Shown piece by piece: positions 35,872 to 43,809 of a stretch of DNA of 60,924 bases. Position 1 is the first letter of the stretch, and each line of letters opens with the position of its first letter. Under the pieces are notes generated by a model. The model did no database searches. It saw nothing but the letters and a program-made list of their open reading frames with translations, and had not been told where the DNA came from. The translations under genes and the position numbers were made by a program. Source of the stretch: Elusimicrobiota bacterium (lineage in GTDB: Bacteria > CAYTYR01 > UBA6262); contig PMCA01000005.1 of the NCBI GenBank assembly GCA_003153935.1, forward strand, positions 1 through 60,924, written 5' to 3'.

Positions 35872-36786
35872 TTGAACAAGATATTAGTAGTGGGCTCGAT
35901 CGGGCTGGATTCAGTGGAAACGCCATTTGGCAAAGTAAAAGATATTCCCGGCGGCTCGGCCACATATTTCAGCATGGCCGCTAGCTTTTTTTCCCCGGTT
36001 AACCTGGTGGCGATCGTTGGGCAGGACTTTCCACCGCAGCACATAAAATATTTGCAGCGGAAGGGAATTGACACCGCCGGCTTGGTGGTCAGCCCCGGAC
36101 GGACCTTTCGCTGGAAGGGGAAATATGAATATGACCTTAACCGGGCGCATACCCTGGACACCCAGCTTAATGTGTTCGCCAATTTCCAGCCGGAACTGCC
36201 GGCTGATTACCGGGATTCCAAATTTGTTTTCCTGGCCAATATCGATCCGGAGCTGCAACTGGACGTGCTCCAGCAGGCGAAAAAACCCAAACTGGTGGCC
36301 TGCGATACTATGAATTTCTGGATAGAAAAAAAGAAACCGGCTTTGCGCCGGGTAATTAAACAGGTTGATATTTTATTCATCAATGAAGCCGAGATCCGCC
36401 AGTTGACCGGGCAGTCCAACCTGGTTAAAGCGACCAAGATAGTCTTTTCCTGGGGCGCTAAAATAATCGTGGTCAAACAGGGTGAGTACGGCGCCTTAAT
36501 GTTCACTAAGGATTTTGTCTTCAGTGCGCCGGGCTTTCCGCTAGAACAAGTTTATGACCCGACCGGGGCCGGTGACAGTTTCGCCGGCGGGTTTATGGGC
36601 TACCTGGCCAAAAACGGCGAGCTGACGGAAAAGCGCCTGCGCCAGGCTACTATCTTCGGCAGCGTTATCGCTTCTTTTAACGTGGAGGATTTCAGCTTTA
36701 ACCGTTTCCGGACGCTGACCGGCAAAGAGATCCGCCGGCGGTTCAAGGAATTCAAGAATCTTTCGCATTTCGAGGAGAGCCTATAA
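35872..36786 (+). CDS. PfkB/ribokinase-family sugar or nucleoside kinase
   Basis: This 304-aa PfkB-fold kinase has the N-terminal GGSATYFSMAAS region and the C-terminal signature DPTGAGDSFAGGFMGY with the catalytic aspartate. The substrate is not evident. Adenosine, ribose or a thioribose-related sugar are possible from its place between the MTAP and cytidine deaminase genes. TTG 35872 follows GGGAGG. It overlaps the start of cdd by one base. Confidence 0.85.
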   Translation: MNKILVVGSIGLDSVETPFGKVKDIPGGSATYFSMAASFFSPVNLVAIVGQDFPPQHIKYLQRKGIDTAGLVVSPGRTFRWKGKYEYDLNRAHTLDTQLNVFANFQPELPADYRDSKFVFLANIDPELQLDVLQQAKKPKLVACDTMNFWIEKKKPALRRVIKQVDILFINEAEIRQLTGQSNLVKATKIVFSWGAKIIVVKQGEYGALMFTKDFVFSAPGFPLEQVYDPTGAGDSFAGGFMGYLAKNGELTEKRLRQATIFGSVIASFNVEDFSFNRFRTLTGKEIRRRFKEFKNLSHFEESL

Positions 36787-37190
36787 TGGAAAAAGAGATC
36801 CAGGAACTGATCCTGCAGGCCCGGAATGCCCGGGAAAAAGCTTACGCGCCGTATTCCAAGTTCAAGGTAGGCGCCGCGCTGTTAACCGGCACCGGCAAGA
36901 TCTATAATGGCGGCAATGTGGAAAACTCGTCCTACGGTTTAAGTATTTGCGCCGAAAGGGTAGCGATATTAAAGGCCGTGTCCGCCGGCGAATTGAAATT
37001 GAAATTAATGGTTATTTATACCGATACTGAGGAATTGACCTCGCCTTGCGGCGCCTGCCGGCAGGTACTGTCAGAGTTCAATCCGAAACTGGAAGTTATC
37101 CTGGTAAATAAAAAAGGGGAAATGAAGGCTTTGAACCTGGAAAAACTTTTACCCGAGCCATTCGGATTTAAGAAGGACGACCATGATTAA
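36786..37190 (+). CDS. cdd: Cytidine deaminase
   Basis: Cdd deaminates cytidine and deoxycytidine to uridine forms. The 134-aa homotetrameric type shows YAPYSKFKVGAALL, the NVENSSYGLSICAER segment with the first zinc cysteine and catalytic glutamate region, and PCGACRQVL with two further zinc cysteines. It overlaps the PfkB kinase and the HAD gene. The product enters the pyrimidine-nucleoside phosphorylase route at 29973. Confidence 0.95.
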   Translation: MEKEIQELILQARNAREKAYAPYSKFKVGAALLTGTGKIYNGGNVENSSYGLSICAERVAILKAVSAGELKLKLMVIYTDTEELTSPCGACRQVLSEFNPKLEVILVNKKGEMKALNLEKLLPEPFGFKKDDHD

Positions 37191-37863
37191 AGCGGTTATA
37201 TTTGACCTGGATAATACACTTTGGGATTTTATGAAAGCCAAGCGAGTGGCGGTGGATGCGGCCGTAGAGGCGATGATCGACGCCGGCCTGGACCTGCCCA
37301 AAGAAGACATGATCAAAAGGATATTCAGCCTCTACTCCATAGAAGGCATCGAGGACCAGCAGATATTCGATAAAGTATTGCTGAAAGAATTCGGCAAGAT
37401 CGATTACAAGATACTGGCCGCCGGCATAGTCGGGTACCGCCGGGCCAAAGAGGGGTCCTTAACCCTCTACCCGCACGTTATGGCAACCCTGACAGGCTTG
37501 GCAAAGCTGGGGATAAAGATCGCGGTGGTCAGTGACGCGCCGCGGCTGGCGGTCTGGCTGCGTCTGAGTTCCTTTAACTTGCACCAGATCTTTGACGAAG
37601 TCATCACTTTTGATGATACCGGGGAGAGAAAGCCCGGACCTAAACCTTTCCGCAAGGCCCTGGAGTTGCTTAAGCTGTCCCCCGCGGAAGTTATTATGGT
37701 GGGCGATTGGGCCGAGCGCGACGTGGTCGGGGCCAAACAAGTCGGGATGATGACAGTTTTTGCCCGTTATGGCAACCTATTCGATACAAAAGATAGCGGG
37801 GCTGATTACGAAATAGACGATATTAAGGAAATCCTGAACGTGATCAAAAAAGTTAATGTTTAA
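37183..37863 (+). CDS. HAD-superfamily hydrolase (phosphatase-like)
   Basis: The 226-aa protein shows all HAD motifs in order: FDLDNTLW (nucleophile aspartate), VVSDA, KPGPKPF with the lysine, and VGDWAERDVVGAK. A helical cap lies between motifs I and II. The substrate is unknown; in this context a nucleoside monophosphate or sugar phosphate is plausible. It overlaps cdd by 8 bp and the next gene by 8 bp. Confidence 0.9.
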   Translation: MIKAVIFDLDNTLWDFMKAKRVAVDAAVEAMIDAGLDLPKEDMIKRIFSLYSIEGIEDQQIFDKVLLKEFGKIDYKILAAGIVGYRRAKEGSLTLYPHVMATLTGLAKLGIKIAVVSDAPRLAVWLRLSSFNLHQIFDEVITFDDTGERKPGPKPFRKALELLKLSPAEVIMVGDWAERDVVGAKQVGMMTVFARYGNLFDTKDSGADYEIDDIKEILNVIKKVNV

Positions 37864-38320
37864 GGAAATAGGACATTTTTTTACCCTGTTGGGCATATAT
37901 ATAATGTTGGGCCGGAAAGGGGCGATCCCGCTGGGAATCGCTCTTTTTGACTCCTGGCCTTTGGCCTTTGCCTATGTCCTGATCATAGAACTGGTGCAGA
38001 TACCCTTATTTTTCTATTTGCTAGGCCCGGTGGCCCAACGTTTGCCGTGGGTGCAAAGGCTCAAAAGAGGGTTTTACGGACAGCGCCGCAAAATGGCTGA
38101 CGCGAAGTTATTTAAATTTGCCCAGAAGCACGGGCTCTGGGGCGTGCTATTCGTTGTTTCCATGCCGGCCGGCACCGGCGGCGTTCTCGGCGGGATATTG
38201 CTGACCAAGATACTGGGTCTGGACCGGAAAAAAGGTATAAGCGTGATCCTGCTGGGTATTTTGATCTGTAATTTTAGTTTAGTGTTCGGCACCCAGATAT
38301 TCAAACAATGGTTATGGTAG
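37856..38320 (+). CDS. Small membrane protein, small multidrug export-like (PF06695 type)
   Basis: This 154-aa protein has about four membrane segments. It resembles the putative small multidrug export protein group: an N-terminal LGRKGAIPLGIALFDSWP stretch and the C-terminal MPAGTGGVLGGILLTKIL segment, with a basic amphipathic stretch between them. Transport activity is unproven for the family. It overlaps the HAD gene by 8 bp. Confidence 0.7.
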   Translation: MFKEIGHFFTLLGIYIMLGRKGAIPLGIALFDSWPLAFAYVLIIELVQIPLFFYLLGPVAQRLPWVQRLKRGFYGQRRKMADAKLFKFAQKHGLWGVLFVVSMPAGTGGVLGGILLTKILGLDRKKGISVILLGILICNFSLVFGTQIFKQWLW

Positions 38321-38350
38321 CATCGCAGAAATAGCTATAGGAGCAATAGT

Positions 38351-38926
38351 ATGAAAAGACCTTTTTTCCATTTTCTGGGCGGATTGATCTTCCCGGTGAT
38401 ATATTATTTTAATACGCGGAAAGTGGTCCTGCTATGTACTCTGGTTTTATTGATAGTAATCCTGCTTTTTGAATGGGCCCGTAAAAAATATCCGGTACTG
38501 AATGCCTGGTTGTTCACCTACTGCGCCGGCTTTTTCAAACCACAGGAAAAAAGCGGTTTGACCGGGATGCCATTTTTTGTCGGCGGCGCCTTGATTACCA
38601 TAGCTCTTTATGATAAATCACTGGCGATCACAGCCCTGTGCTTTTTGACTTTCGGCGATGTGACCGCGGCCTTGGTGGGAAAGAAATACGGCAAGCACAA
38701 AATACTGGCGCCTAAAAGCCTGGAAGGCAGCATGGCTTTTTTCCTGGTAACCGGGGCGGTCGGACTTTTCCTGAAGAACTATTATTTTCCTGATTATTTG
38801 AGTAATTCTTCCATTTTGATTGCCGCTTTTATCGCTACTTTGATCGAGTCCCTGCCGGCCTATCTTGACGATAATTTGACCGTGCCGGTCCTGACCGGCC
38901 TGGCCTTGCAACTCCTGCGTTTCTAA
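38351..38926 (+). CDS. Dolichol/phytol kinase-like CTP-dependent membrane kinase
   Basis: This is a 191-aa membrane protein with about six segments. It has the LTFGDVTAALVGKKYGKH and PKSLEGSMAFFLV motifs characteristic of the dolichol kinase/phytol kinase/CTP-dependent diacylglycerol kinase family and related to CdsA. It probably phosphorylates a lipid alcohol. A 7-bp inverted repeat (CCATGAA/TTCATGG, 38941-38963) follows it and runs into the promoter of the sigma-factor gene. Confidence 0.8.
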   Translation: MKRPFFHFLGGLIFPVIYYFNTRKVVLLCTLVLLIVILLFEWARKKYPVLNAWLFTYCAGFFKPQEKSGLTGMPFFVGGALITIALYDKSLAITALCFLTFGDVTAALVGKKYGKHKILAPKSLEGSMAFFLVTGAVGLFLKNYYFPDYLSNSSILIAAFIATLIESLPAYLDDNLTVPVLTGLALQLLRF

Positions 38927-38961
38927 TCAAACTACCATACCCATGAATTTTAGGTTTTCAT

Positions 38962-38991
38962 GGAACTTATTACCTGCTTGGTTTTGTCTAA
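38962..38991 (+). promoter_or_regulatory. ECF sigma-E-type promoter (likely autoregulatory)
   Basis: GGAACTT (38962-38968) and GTCTAA (38986-38991) with a 17-bp spacer match the sigma-E group consensus GGAACTT-N15-19-GTCTAA. The site lies 18 bp upstream of the ATG of an ECF sigma gene. An inverted repeat CCATGAA/TTCATGG (38941-38963) overlaps the first bases of the -35. Confidence 0.7.
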
Positions 38992-39009
38992 ATTAGTGAA
39001 AGAGGGAAA

Positions 39010-39567
39010 ATGAACCTGTCTGACGTATCTAAAGATCTGCTGCTCAAGACGGCCTCCGGCGATATGCCAGCTTTTGCGGAGATTTACAAGATATCCGCTA
39101 GGTTTGTCTATAGCGTAACTTTGAGGATCCTGGGCAGTCGCGAAGAGGCCCAGGAAACAACCCAGGAAGTGTTCCTGAAGGTCCACCGGAGTTTAAGAGA
39201 TTTCAAGTTCCGGTCATCTTTCAAAACATGGCTCTATCGGATAGCGGTCAATGCCGCGCTTAACAGCCGGAAAAAGATGCAAGCGGACCGGGCCCGGCAA
39301 ATCAGATATAACGAAAATCAGCTGGCCGGCGAGGTTAACGCCGTAGAGACTCTGGATAATGGTCTTGATCAAAACCGGCAGACGGAGAAGATAAACGAAC
39401 TGCTGTCCGGACTGGGTGAAGAGCAGAGAGTTTGTCTGGTCCTGAGGGAAATGCAAGGATTAAGTTATCAGGAAATAGCCCAGACCCTGAACATTAATAT
39501 AAATACCGTACGTTCCAGGCTTAAAAGAGCCCGAGAAAGTCTCCTAAAACAGGGAGGTTACAAATGA
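39010..39567 (+). CDS. ECF-type RNA polymerase sigma factor
   Basis: This 185-aa protein has only sigma regions 2 and 4, which marks the extracytoplasmic-function class. Region 2 (about residues 18-90) has SREEAQETTQEVFLKV and FKTWLYRIAVNAALN. Region 4 (about 130-182) has LVLREMQGLSYQEIAQ and the helix-turn-helix INTVRSRLKRARE. It is preceded by a sigma-E-like promoter and followed, with a 4-bp overlap, by an anti-sigma reading frame carrying an in-frame amber codon. It likely controls the downstream efflux genes. Confidence 0.95.
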   Translation: MNLSDVSKDLLLKTASGDMPAFAEIYKISARFVYSVTLRILGSREEAQETTQEVFLKVHRSLRDFKFRSSFKTWLYRIAVNAALNSRKKMQADRARQIRYNENQLAGEVNAVETLDNGLDQNRQTEKINELLSGLGEEQRVCLVLREMQGLSYQEIAQTLNININTVRSRLKRARESLLKQGGYK

Positions 39568-40049
39568 ACTGCAACCAGATCCGGGATATCATCGCCACCG
39601 ACTATATCGATAATGAACTTGATGAAGGCACGTTAAGCATGATCGAGGCTCATGTGCGCAGTTGCGCCACCTGCCGCGCCTAGAAAGAGGCCCTGGTTAC
39701 TTTAGCCGTCAAACCGCTGCGCCGGCAGGATATTATCGAACCGCCGGAAACTCTGTGGCTTAAGATCCAGGAGGAGCTGGAGCGGGAAGAGACGGATAAC
39801 GAAACCGTTGATCTGGGGGCCTCGCTGGAAGTTTTCCGCCGGCAATGGTTGAACGCTGCTCTGGTGATCGGTATGCTGCTCTGTACCATCCTGGCCGGAA
39901 ATTACTGTGTCACCAAAATATTGAATTCCGCATCCAGTTATCCCTCCCAGGCTACCGTGGAATTCACCAATAACTTGGAACTTACCGAGTTCAGCGATAT
40001 GCCTAATAAGCAGGCAGAGTCGGTTTACGCAGATATGATAGGGGGCTGA
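39564..40049 (+). pseudogene. Zinc-finger anti-sigma factor interrupted by an in-frame TAG
   Basis: ATG 39564 overlaps the sigma stop. Codons 1-39 encode a ZAS-type domain (HVRSCATCR, with the H-x3-C-x2-C pattern at 30-37), and codon 40 is TAG (39681-39683). The same frame then stays open for 121 more codons. This part has a membrane helix (ALVIGMLLCTILAGNY) and an extracytoplasmic tail to the TGA at 40049. Only a single substitution (for example from GAG) separates it from an intact gene. It may be a true nonsense mutation, a sequencing error, or a site of readthrough. As shown, a soluble 39-residue zinc finger would be made. Confidence 0.75.
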
Positions 40050-40053
40050 ACAA

Positions 40054-40545
40054 ATGAAAAAGAAGCTAATGGTTGCTATTTTGATACTGTCCTTGGGCTT
40101 GAACATCGGCATCATCGTCACTTTTGGCCATCACTGGTTCATGGAGAGAGAATTCAGGAAAGGACCGGGCGAAAGCCGCTGGCTCAAGGATAAAATGAAA
40201 AAAGAACTAAATTTAACGGATGAACAGGTCAAATTCATGGAGCAGGACCGGGCAGCTCTCCGCCAGGAAATTAAAGTCATAAGGGAAGAGCTGCAAAAAA
40301 AGCGTTCCGAGCTGTTTACCCAGGTGAACGCGGAGAAAGTTGATAATCAGAAGATCGACCAGCTGATCAATGATATCACCCAGTTACAGGTAAAGGTAGA
40401 GAAGGGGATAATTGGGCATTTGCTCAATATGAAAACCCATCTGACTCCGGAACAGCAAAAAAAGCTGACAGCCGCCATGCAGAAGGGTCCCATGAAGATG
40501 AGAGCGGAGCCGGGATTTGCGGAAGAAGAGCACCAGTCCCGTTAA
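40054..40545 (+). CDS. CnrX/Spy-like periplasmic metal sensor
   Basis: The 163-aa protein has an N-terminal membrane anchor (residues 5-24) and a helical periplasmic part with two LTxxQ-type motifs (LTDEQ at 54-58, LTPEQ at 130-134). Potential ligands His26, His27, Glu63, and the pair His122-x3-Met126 resemble the Ni/Co site described for CnrX (two His, Glu63, His119-x3-Met123). Its position after an ECF sigma and an anti-sigma gene reproduces the CnrYXH layout. It probably modulates the anti-sigma factor on metal binding. Confidence 0.8.
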   Translation: MKKKLMVAILILSLGLNIGIIVTFGHHWFMEREFRKGPGESRWLKDKMKKELNLTDEQVKFMEQDRAALRQEIKVIREELQKKRSELFTQVNAEKVDNQKIDQLINDITQLQVKVEKGIIGHLLNMKTHLTPEQQKKLTAAMQKGPMKMRAEPGFAEEEHQSR

Positions 40546-40579
40546 AAGGGATTACCGACATTGTTAGAAGGGAGCGACT

Positions 40580-42529
40580 TTGAGAAAGATTTTCGGCATG
40601 CATTTTTTCTTTTTTTTAACGACCTTATTTATCAGCGGGACCAGCTGCTTTGCCGCTGATGTTTCCACGCTGGTGTGGACCAAACAATTAGGCACGGCAG
40701 CCACCGATGCGACTAATGGCGTAGCGATGGATACTGCCGGGAATGTTTTCATAACCGGTTCTACCAACGGGAACCTCGATGGCAATATATCGGCTGGAGG
40801 TGAAGATATCTTCCTGTCCAAGTTTGGTGCCAACGGCCGGAAATACTGGACCAGGCAGGTTGGCAGCGCAGATAACGATGTTGGCTATGGGGTCACCACT
40901 GATAGTGCCGGGTATATTTATGTGGCCGGGACCATAGGCGGTGACGGCAGTCTCAATAACGGCGATATTGTCGTGCTTAAATACGACACCAACGGCAACC
41001 GCATCTGGCTCAGCCGGTCCAGTCCCGGGGGGACCAGCGACGCCTACGGTATCATAGCCGATAATACGGGTAATATCTACGTGACCGGTCTCACCTCCGG
41101 CAATCTGGACGGTAATACCAGTCTGGGAGGATCGGATATTTTCCTGATAAAATATGATAGTGACGGCAATAAGATCTGGACCCGGCAGACCGGCACCAGC
41201 GATGATGATATACCTAAGGGAGTGGCTGTTGACGGGGCGGGGAATGTTTATCTGGCGGGATATACCTACGGCAATATGGCCGGCACCAACCAGGGAGGGG
41301 CGGACATCTTTATACTGAAATACGATACCGGTGGCAACAAGATTTGGACCCGGCAAATTGGGACCGCGCAGGATGATCTGGCCAATGCCCTGACGGCAGA
41401 TACCACCGGTTATTTGTATATCACCGGTTATACTGCCGGCGGCCTGGACAGCAACAGTAACCAGGGGGGCAAAGATATCATTTTATTAAAATATGATACT
41501 GATGGCAACAAGATCTGGACCCGGCAAACGGGTACGGACCAGGACGATGCCGGAACCGGGGTGACTGTTAATAACTCCGGATATATATTTATAACCGGTT
41601 ATACCCAGGGTGGCCTCGACGGCAAAACCAACGCAGGCCTTAGTGATATTTTTACACTCAAGTATGACAATCTCGGCAATAAGATCTGGACCCAGCAGAC
41701 CGGCACTAATACTAATGATGCCGGCAATGGAATCGCAACTGATAGTACCGGGAACGTCTATGTTTGTGGATATACCGTGAACGGCCTTAACGGCAATTCT
41801 CTGCAGGGCGGAACCGATGCGTTTGTCTTGAAGTATAATTCTGACAAAACGCTGTTGTTGTCCTGGCCGGCTGAGACCAACTATGACCAGGGCGGGCTCT
41901 ATCCGACTTTCGGTAACGATTCGACGGTATTTACCTTCAAGGTGGTTTACACTGACGTAGGGAATAGCGCGCCTAAGTCCGGTTATCCGCGGCTGCATAT
42001 AGAAAAAGGCGGCCAGGAGATCAGTGGCAGTCCCGTTACTTTGCTGGAAACCGACGCTAGCGCGCTCGATTTTACTATCGGCAAAACCTATCAATATCAA
42101 TCAGCCTTGCCCTTAGGGAATGATTATGCTTACTGGTTCGAATCTTTGAACACGGCAGGCGCGGCGGCTGGCGGTATACCAACTGGTATCATCAGCGGTC
42201 CTGCTGTGGAAACAACATCCCTGTCCGCGGTCTACACCTATCCTAATCCTGCTAAAGCAGGAAAAATAAACTTTCATGTTTTCTGCGGTTACACCGATCC
42301 CGACTTGACAATACGGATATATGATCTTAACGGCGATAAAGTCGCTACCATAGGAAACGATAAATTTGACGGTTCGCAAAAACCTAACTATTATTTCCGG
42401 AATTGGGACTGCCGTAATGATGCTGGGAATAAGCTGGCCAGCGGCGTTTATATCTACCGGGTTGAGGCTCATGATGCCAGTACCAATGACCATGCGGAAG
42501 CAACGAACAAATTCGCAATAATCAAATAG
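40580..42529 (+). CDS. Secreted SBBP-type seven-bladed beta-propeller with C-terminal FlgD/T9SS-like domain
   Basis: A signal peptide (about residues 1-25) is followed by seven repeats of about 50 residues with the pattern IWTRQTGT, then GNVYLAGYT, then GGxDIFLLKYD (residues 32-430), likely a seven-bladed propeller. A beta-rich segment follows, then a C-terminal domain starting TYPNPAKAGKINF and containing LASGVYIYRV. This resembles FlgD-Ig or type IX sorting domains. TTG 40580 follows GAAGGGAG. It lies inside the sigma/efflux operon and may be surface-exposed; its partner is unknown. Confidence 0.85.
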   Translation: MRKIFGMHFFFFLTTLFISGTSCFAADVSTLVWTKQLGTAATDATNGVAMDTAGNVFITGSTNGNLDGNISAGGEDIFLSKFGANGRKYWTRQVGSADNDVGYGVTTDSAGYIYVAGTIGGDGSLNNGDIVVLKYDTNGNRIWLSRSSPGGTSDAYGIIADNTGNIYVTGLTSGNLDGNTSLGGSDIFLIKYDSDGNKIWTRQTGTSDDDIPKGVAVDGAGNVYLAGYTYGNMAGTNQGGADIFILKYDTGGNKIWTRQIGTAQDDLANALTADTTGYLYITGYTAGGLDSNSNQGGKDIILLKYDTDGNKIWTRQTGTDQDDAGTGVTVNNSGYIFITGYTQGGLDGKTNAGLSDIFTLKYDNLGNKIWTQQTGTNTNDAGNGIATDSTGNVYVCGYTVNGLNGNSLQGGTDAFVLKYNSDKTLLLSWPAETNYDQGGLYPTFGNDSTVFTFKVVYTDVGNSAPKSGYPRLHIEKGGQEISGSPVTLLETDASALDFTIGKTYQYQSALPLGNDYAYWFESLNTAGAAAGGIPTGIISGPAVETTSLSAVYTYPNPAKAGKINFHVFCGYTDPDLTIRIYDLNGDKVATIGNDKFDGSQKPNYYFRNWDCRNDAGNKLASGVYIYRVEAHDASTNDHAEATNKFAIIK

Positions 42530-42543
42530 AAGGCGGAAGAGAT

Positions 42544-43809
42544 ATGAAAAAAATAATTTTACTCTTATGTTTAATGATAGTGATAACCGCTGGAGCTACC
42601 GCCTGGGCGGCGTCCGGGACGGTGCTTACCTGGGAAGATTGCGTGCGCCTGGCGCAGCAGGACCAGCCTAGCCTGGTTTCTTCCAGGGAAAAATTGAAGC
42701 AGGCTCAAGATGCCAAAACCATTACGCAGAGCGGCATTTTCCCCCAAATTAACGGCAGTGCCGGAGCGCAAAAATCCAAGGCCGCAGGCTTCGACAGCCA
42801 AAAGTCTTATTCTTACGGCCTTAACGGCAGCCAGTTACTCTTTGACGGCGCTAAAACTATGTGGAATACGGCCGTAGCTAACGAAAATATCAAGAATGCG
42901 CAATATAATTACGAGGTCACTTCCTCAAATGTTAGGTTAGATCTGCGCTTGGCTTTTGTCAACCTGCTTAAAGCCCAGGAATCGATCAAACTTACCGAGG
43001 ACATTGCCGCACGGCGCCAACAAAATCTGAATTTGATAACTTTACGCTATAAAGCCGGCTTGGAACACCAAGGAGCCCTAATGACCGCGCAAGCGGACCT
43101 GGCCGAAGCTGAGTTTGAAGTAGCTCAGTCCAAAAGGGATTTGCAGCTGGCACAAAGGCAATTGGTCAAAGCTATAGGATTACCAGCATATGTACCGATA
43201 GAGGTGTCAGGCAGTTTCCAGGTCACTGGGGCCATGGAAGCCGAACCAAATTTTGAAAATTTGGCCGCGACCACCCCGTTATTGCAGTCATTAATCGCCC
43301 AGAGAGAATCAGCCCGTTACGGGCTGAGTTCAGCGCAGTCGAATTACCTGCCGCAGGTCTTTGCTTCCGGGTCGGTCAATCGCAGCGCGGACAATTGGCC
43401 GCCTGATCAGAAACAATGGTCCTTGGGGGTTAATTTGAGCTTGCCTATTTTTTCCGGTGGCAGCCAGGTGGCCGGAGCGGCGCGAGCCAGGTCAGCGTAT
43501 GACCAGTCTAAAGCCGATGAGCGCAGCGGCCGCGACGGGGTGATCTTAACCCTGGTACAAACCTGGACAAGTTTCCAGGATGCGGCAGAACAAATTGCCG
43601 TCCAGGAAAAATTCCTGGCGGCGGCGCAGGAACGCGCCAAGATCGCCGAGTCCCAATATTCCATCGGCTTGATCACTTTTGATAACTGGATCATTATCGA
43701 GGACGATCTGATCACTACTAAAAAGAGTTATTTAAATACGCAGGCTAATACCTTAATAACGGAAGCCAATTGGCTGCAGGCCAAAGGAGAGACTTTAGAT
43801 GAAAAATAA
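42544..43809 (+). CDS. TolC-family outer-membrane efflux protein
   Basis: The 421-aa protein has a signal peptide (about residues 1-24) and two OEP repeats rich in long coiled-coil helices, for example SREKLKQAQDAKTI and QADLAEAEFEVAQSK, with a central NYLPQVFASGSVN strand region. TolC trimers form the outer-membrane exit duct of tripartite pumps. It overlaps the adaptor gene by 11 bp. With the adaptor and MacB it completes a tripartite ABC exporter. Confidence 0.93.
   Translation: MKKIILLLCLMIVITAGATAWAASGTVLTWEDCVRLAQQDQPSLVSSREKLKQAQDAKTITQSGIFPQINGSAGAQKSKAAGFDSQKSYSYGLNGSQLLFDGAKTMWNTAVANENIKNAQYNYEVTSSNVRLDLRLAFVNLLKAQESIKLTEDIAARRQQNLNLITLRYKAGLEHQGALMTAQADLAEAEFEVAQSKRDLQLAQRQLVKAIGLPAYVPIEVSGSFQVTGAMEAEPNFENLAATTPLLQSLIAQRESARYGLSSAQSNYLPQVFASGSVNRSADNWPPDQKQWSLGVNLSLPIFSGGSQVAGAARARSAYDQSKADERSGRDGVILTLVQTWTSFQDAAEQIAVQEKFLAAAQERAKIAESQYSIGLITFDNWIIIEDDLITTKKSYLNTQANTLITEANWLQAKGETLDEK

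Noticed and set aside
39681-39683. Pyrrolysine or other sense reading of TAG
   Set aside because: TAG ends many normal genes here (hup, argS, gcvT, both sensor-system genes), and no pyl genes or methylamine methyltransferases are in the window. A mutation or sequencing error is simpler.
41486-42100. A long minus-strand open frame opposite the propeller gene
   Set aside because: It arises from the repetitive codon pattern of the propeller on the plus strand; the plus-strand product has a signal peptide and recognisable domains.
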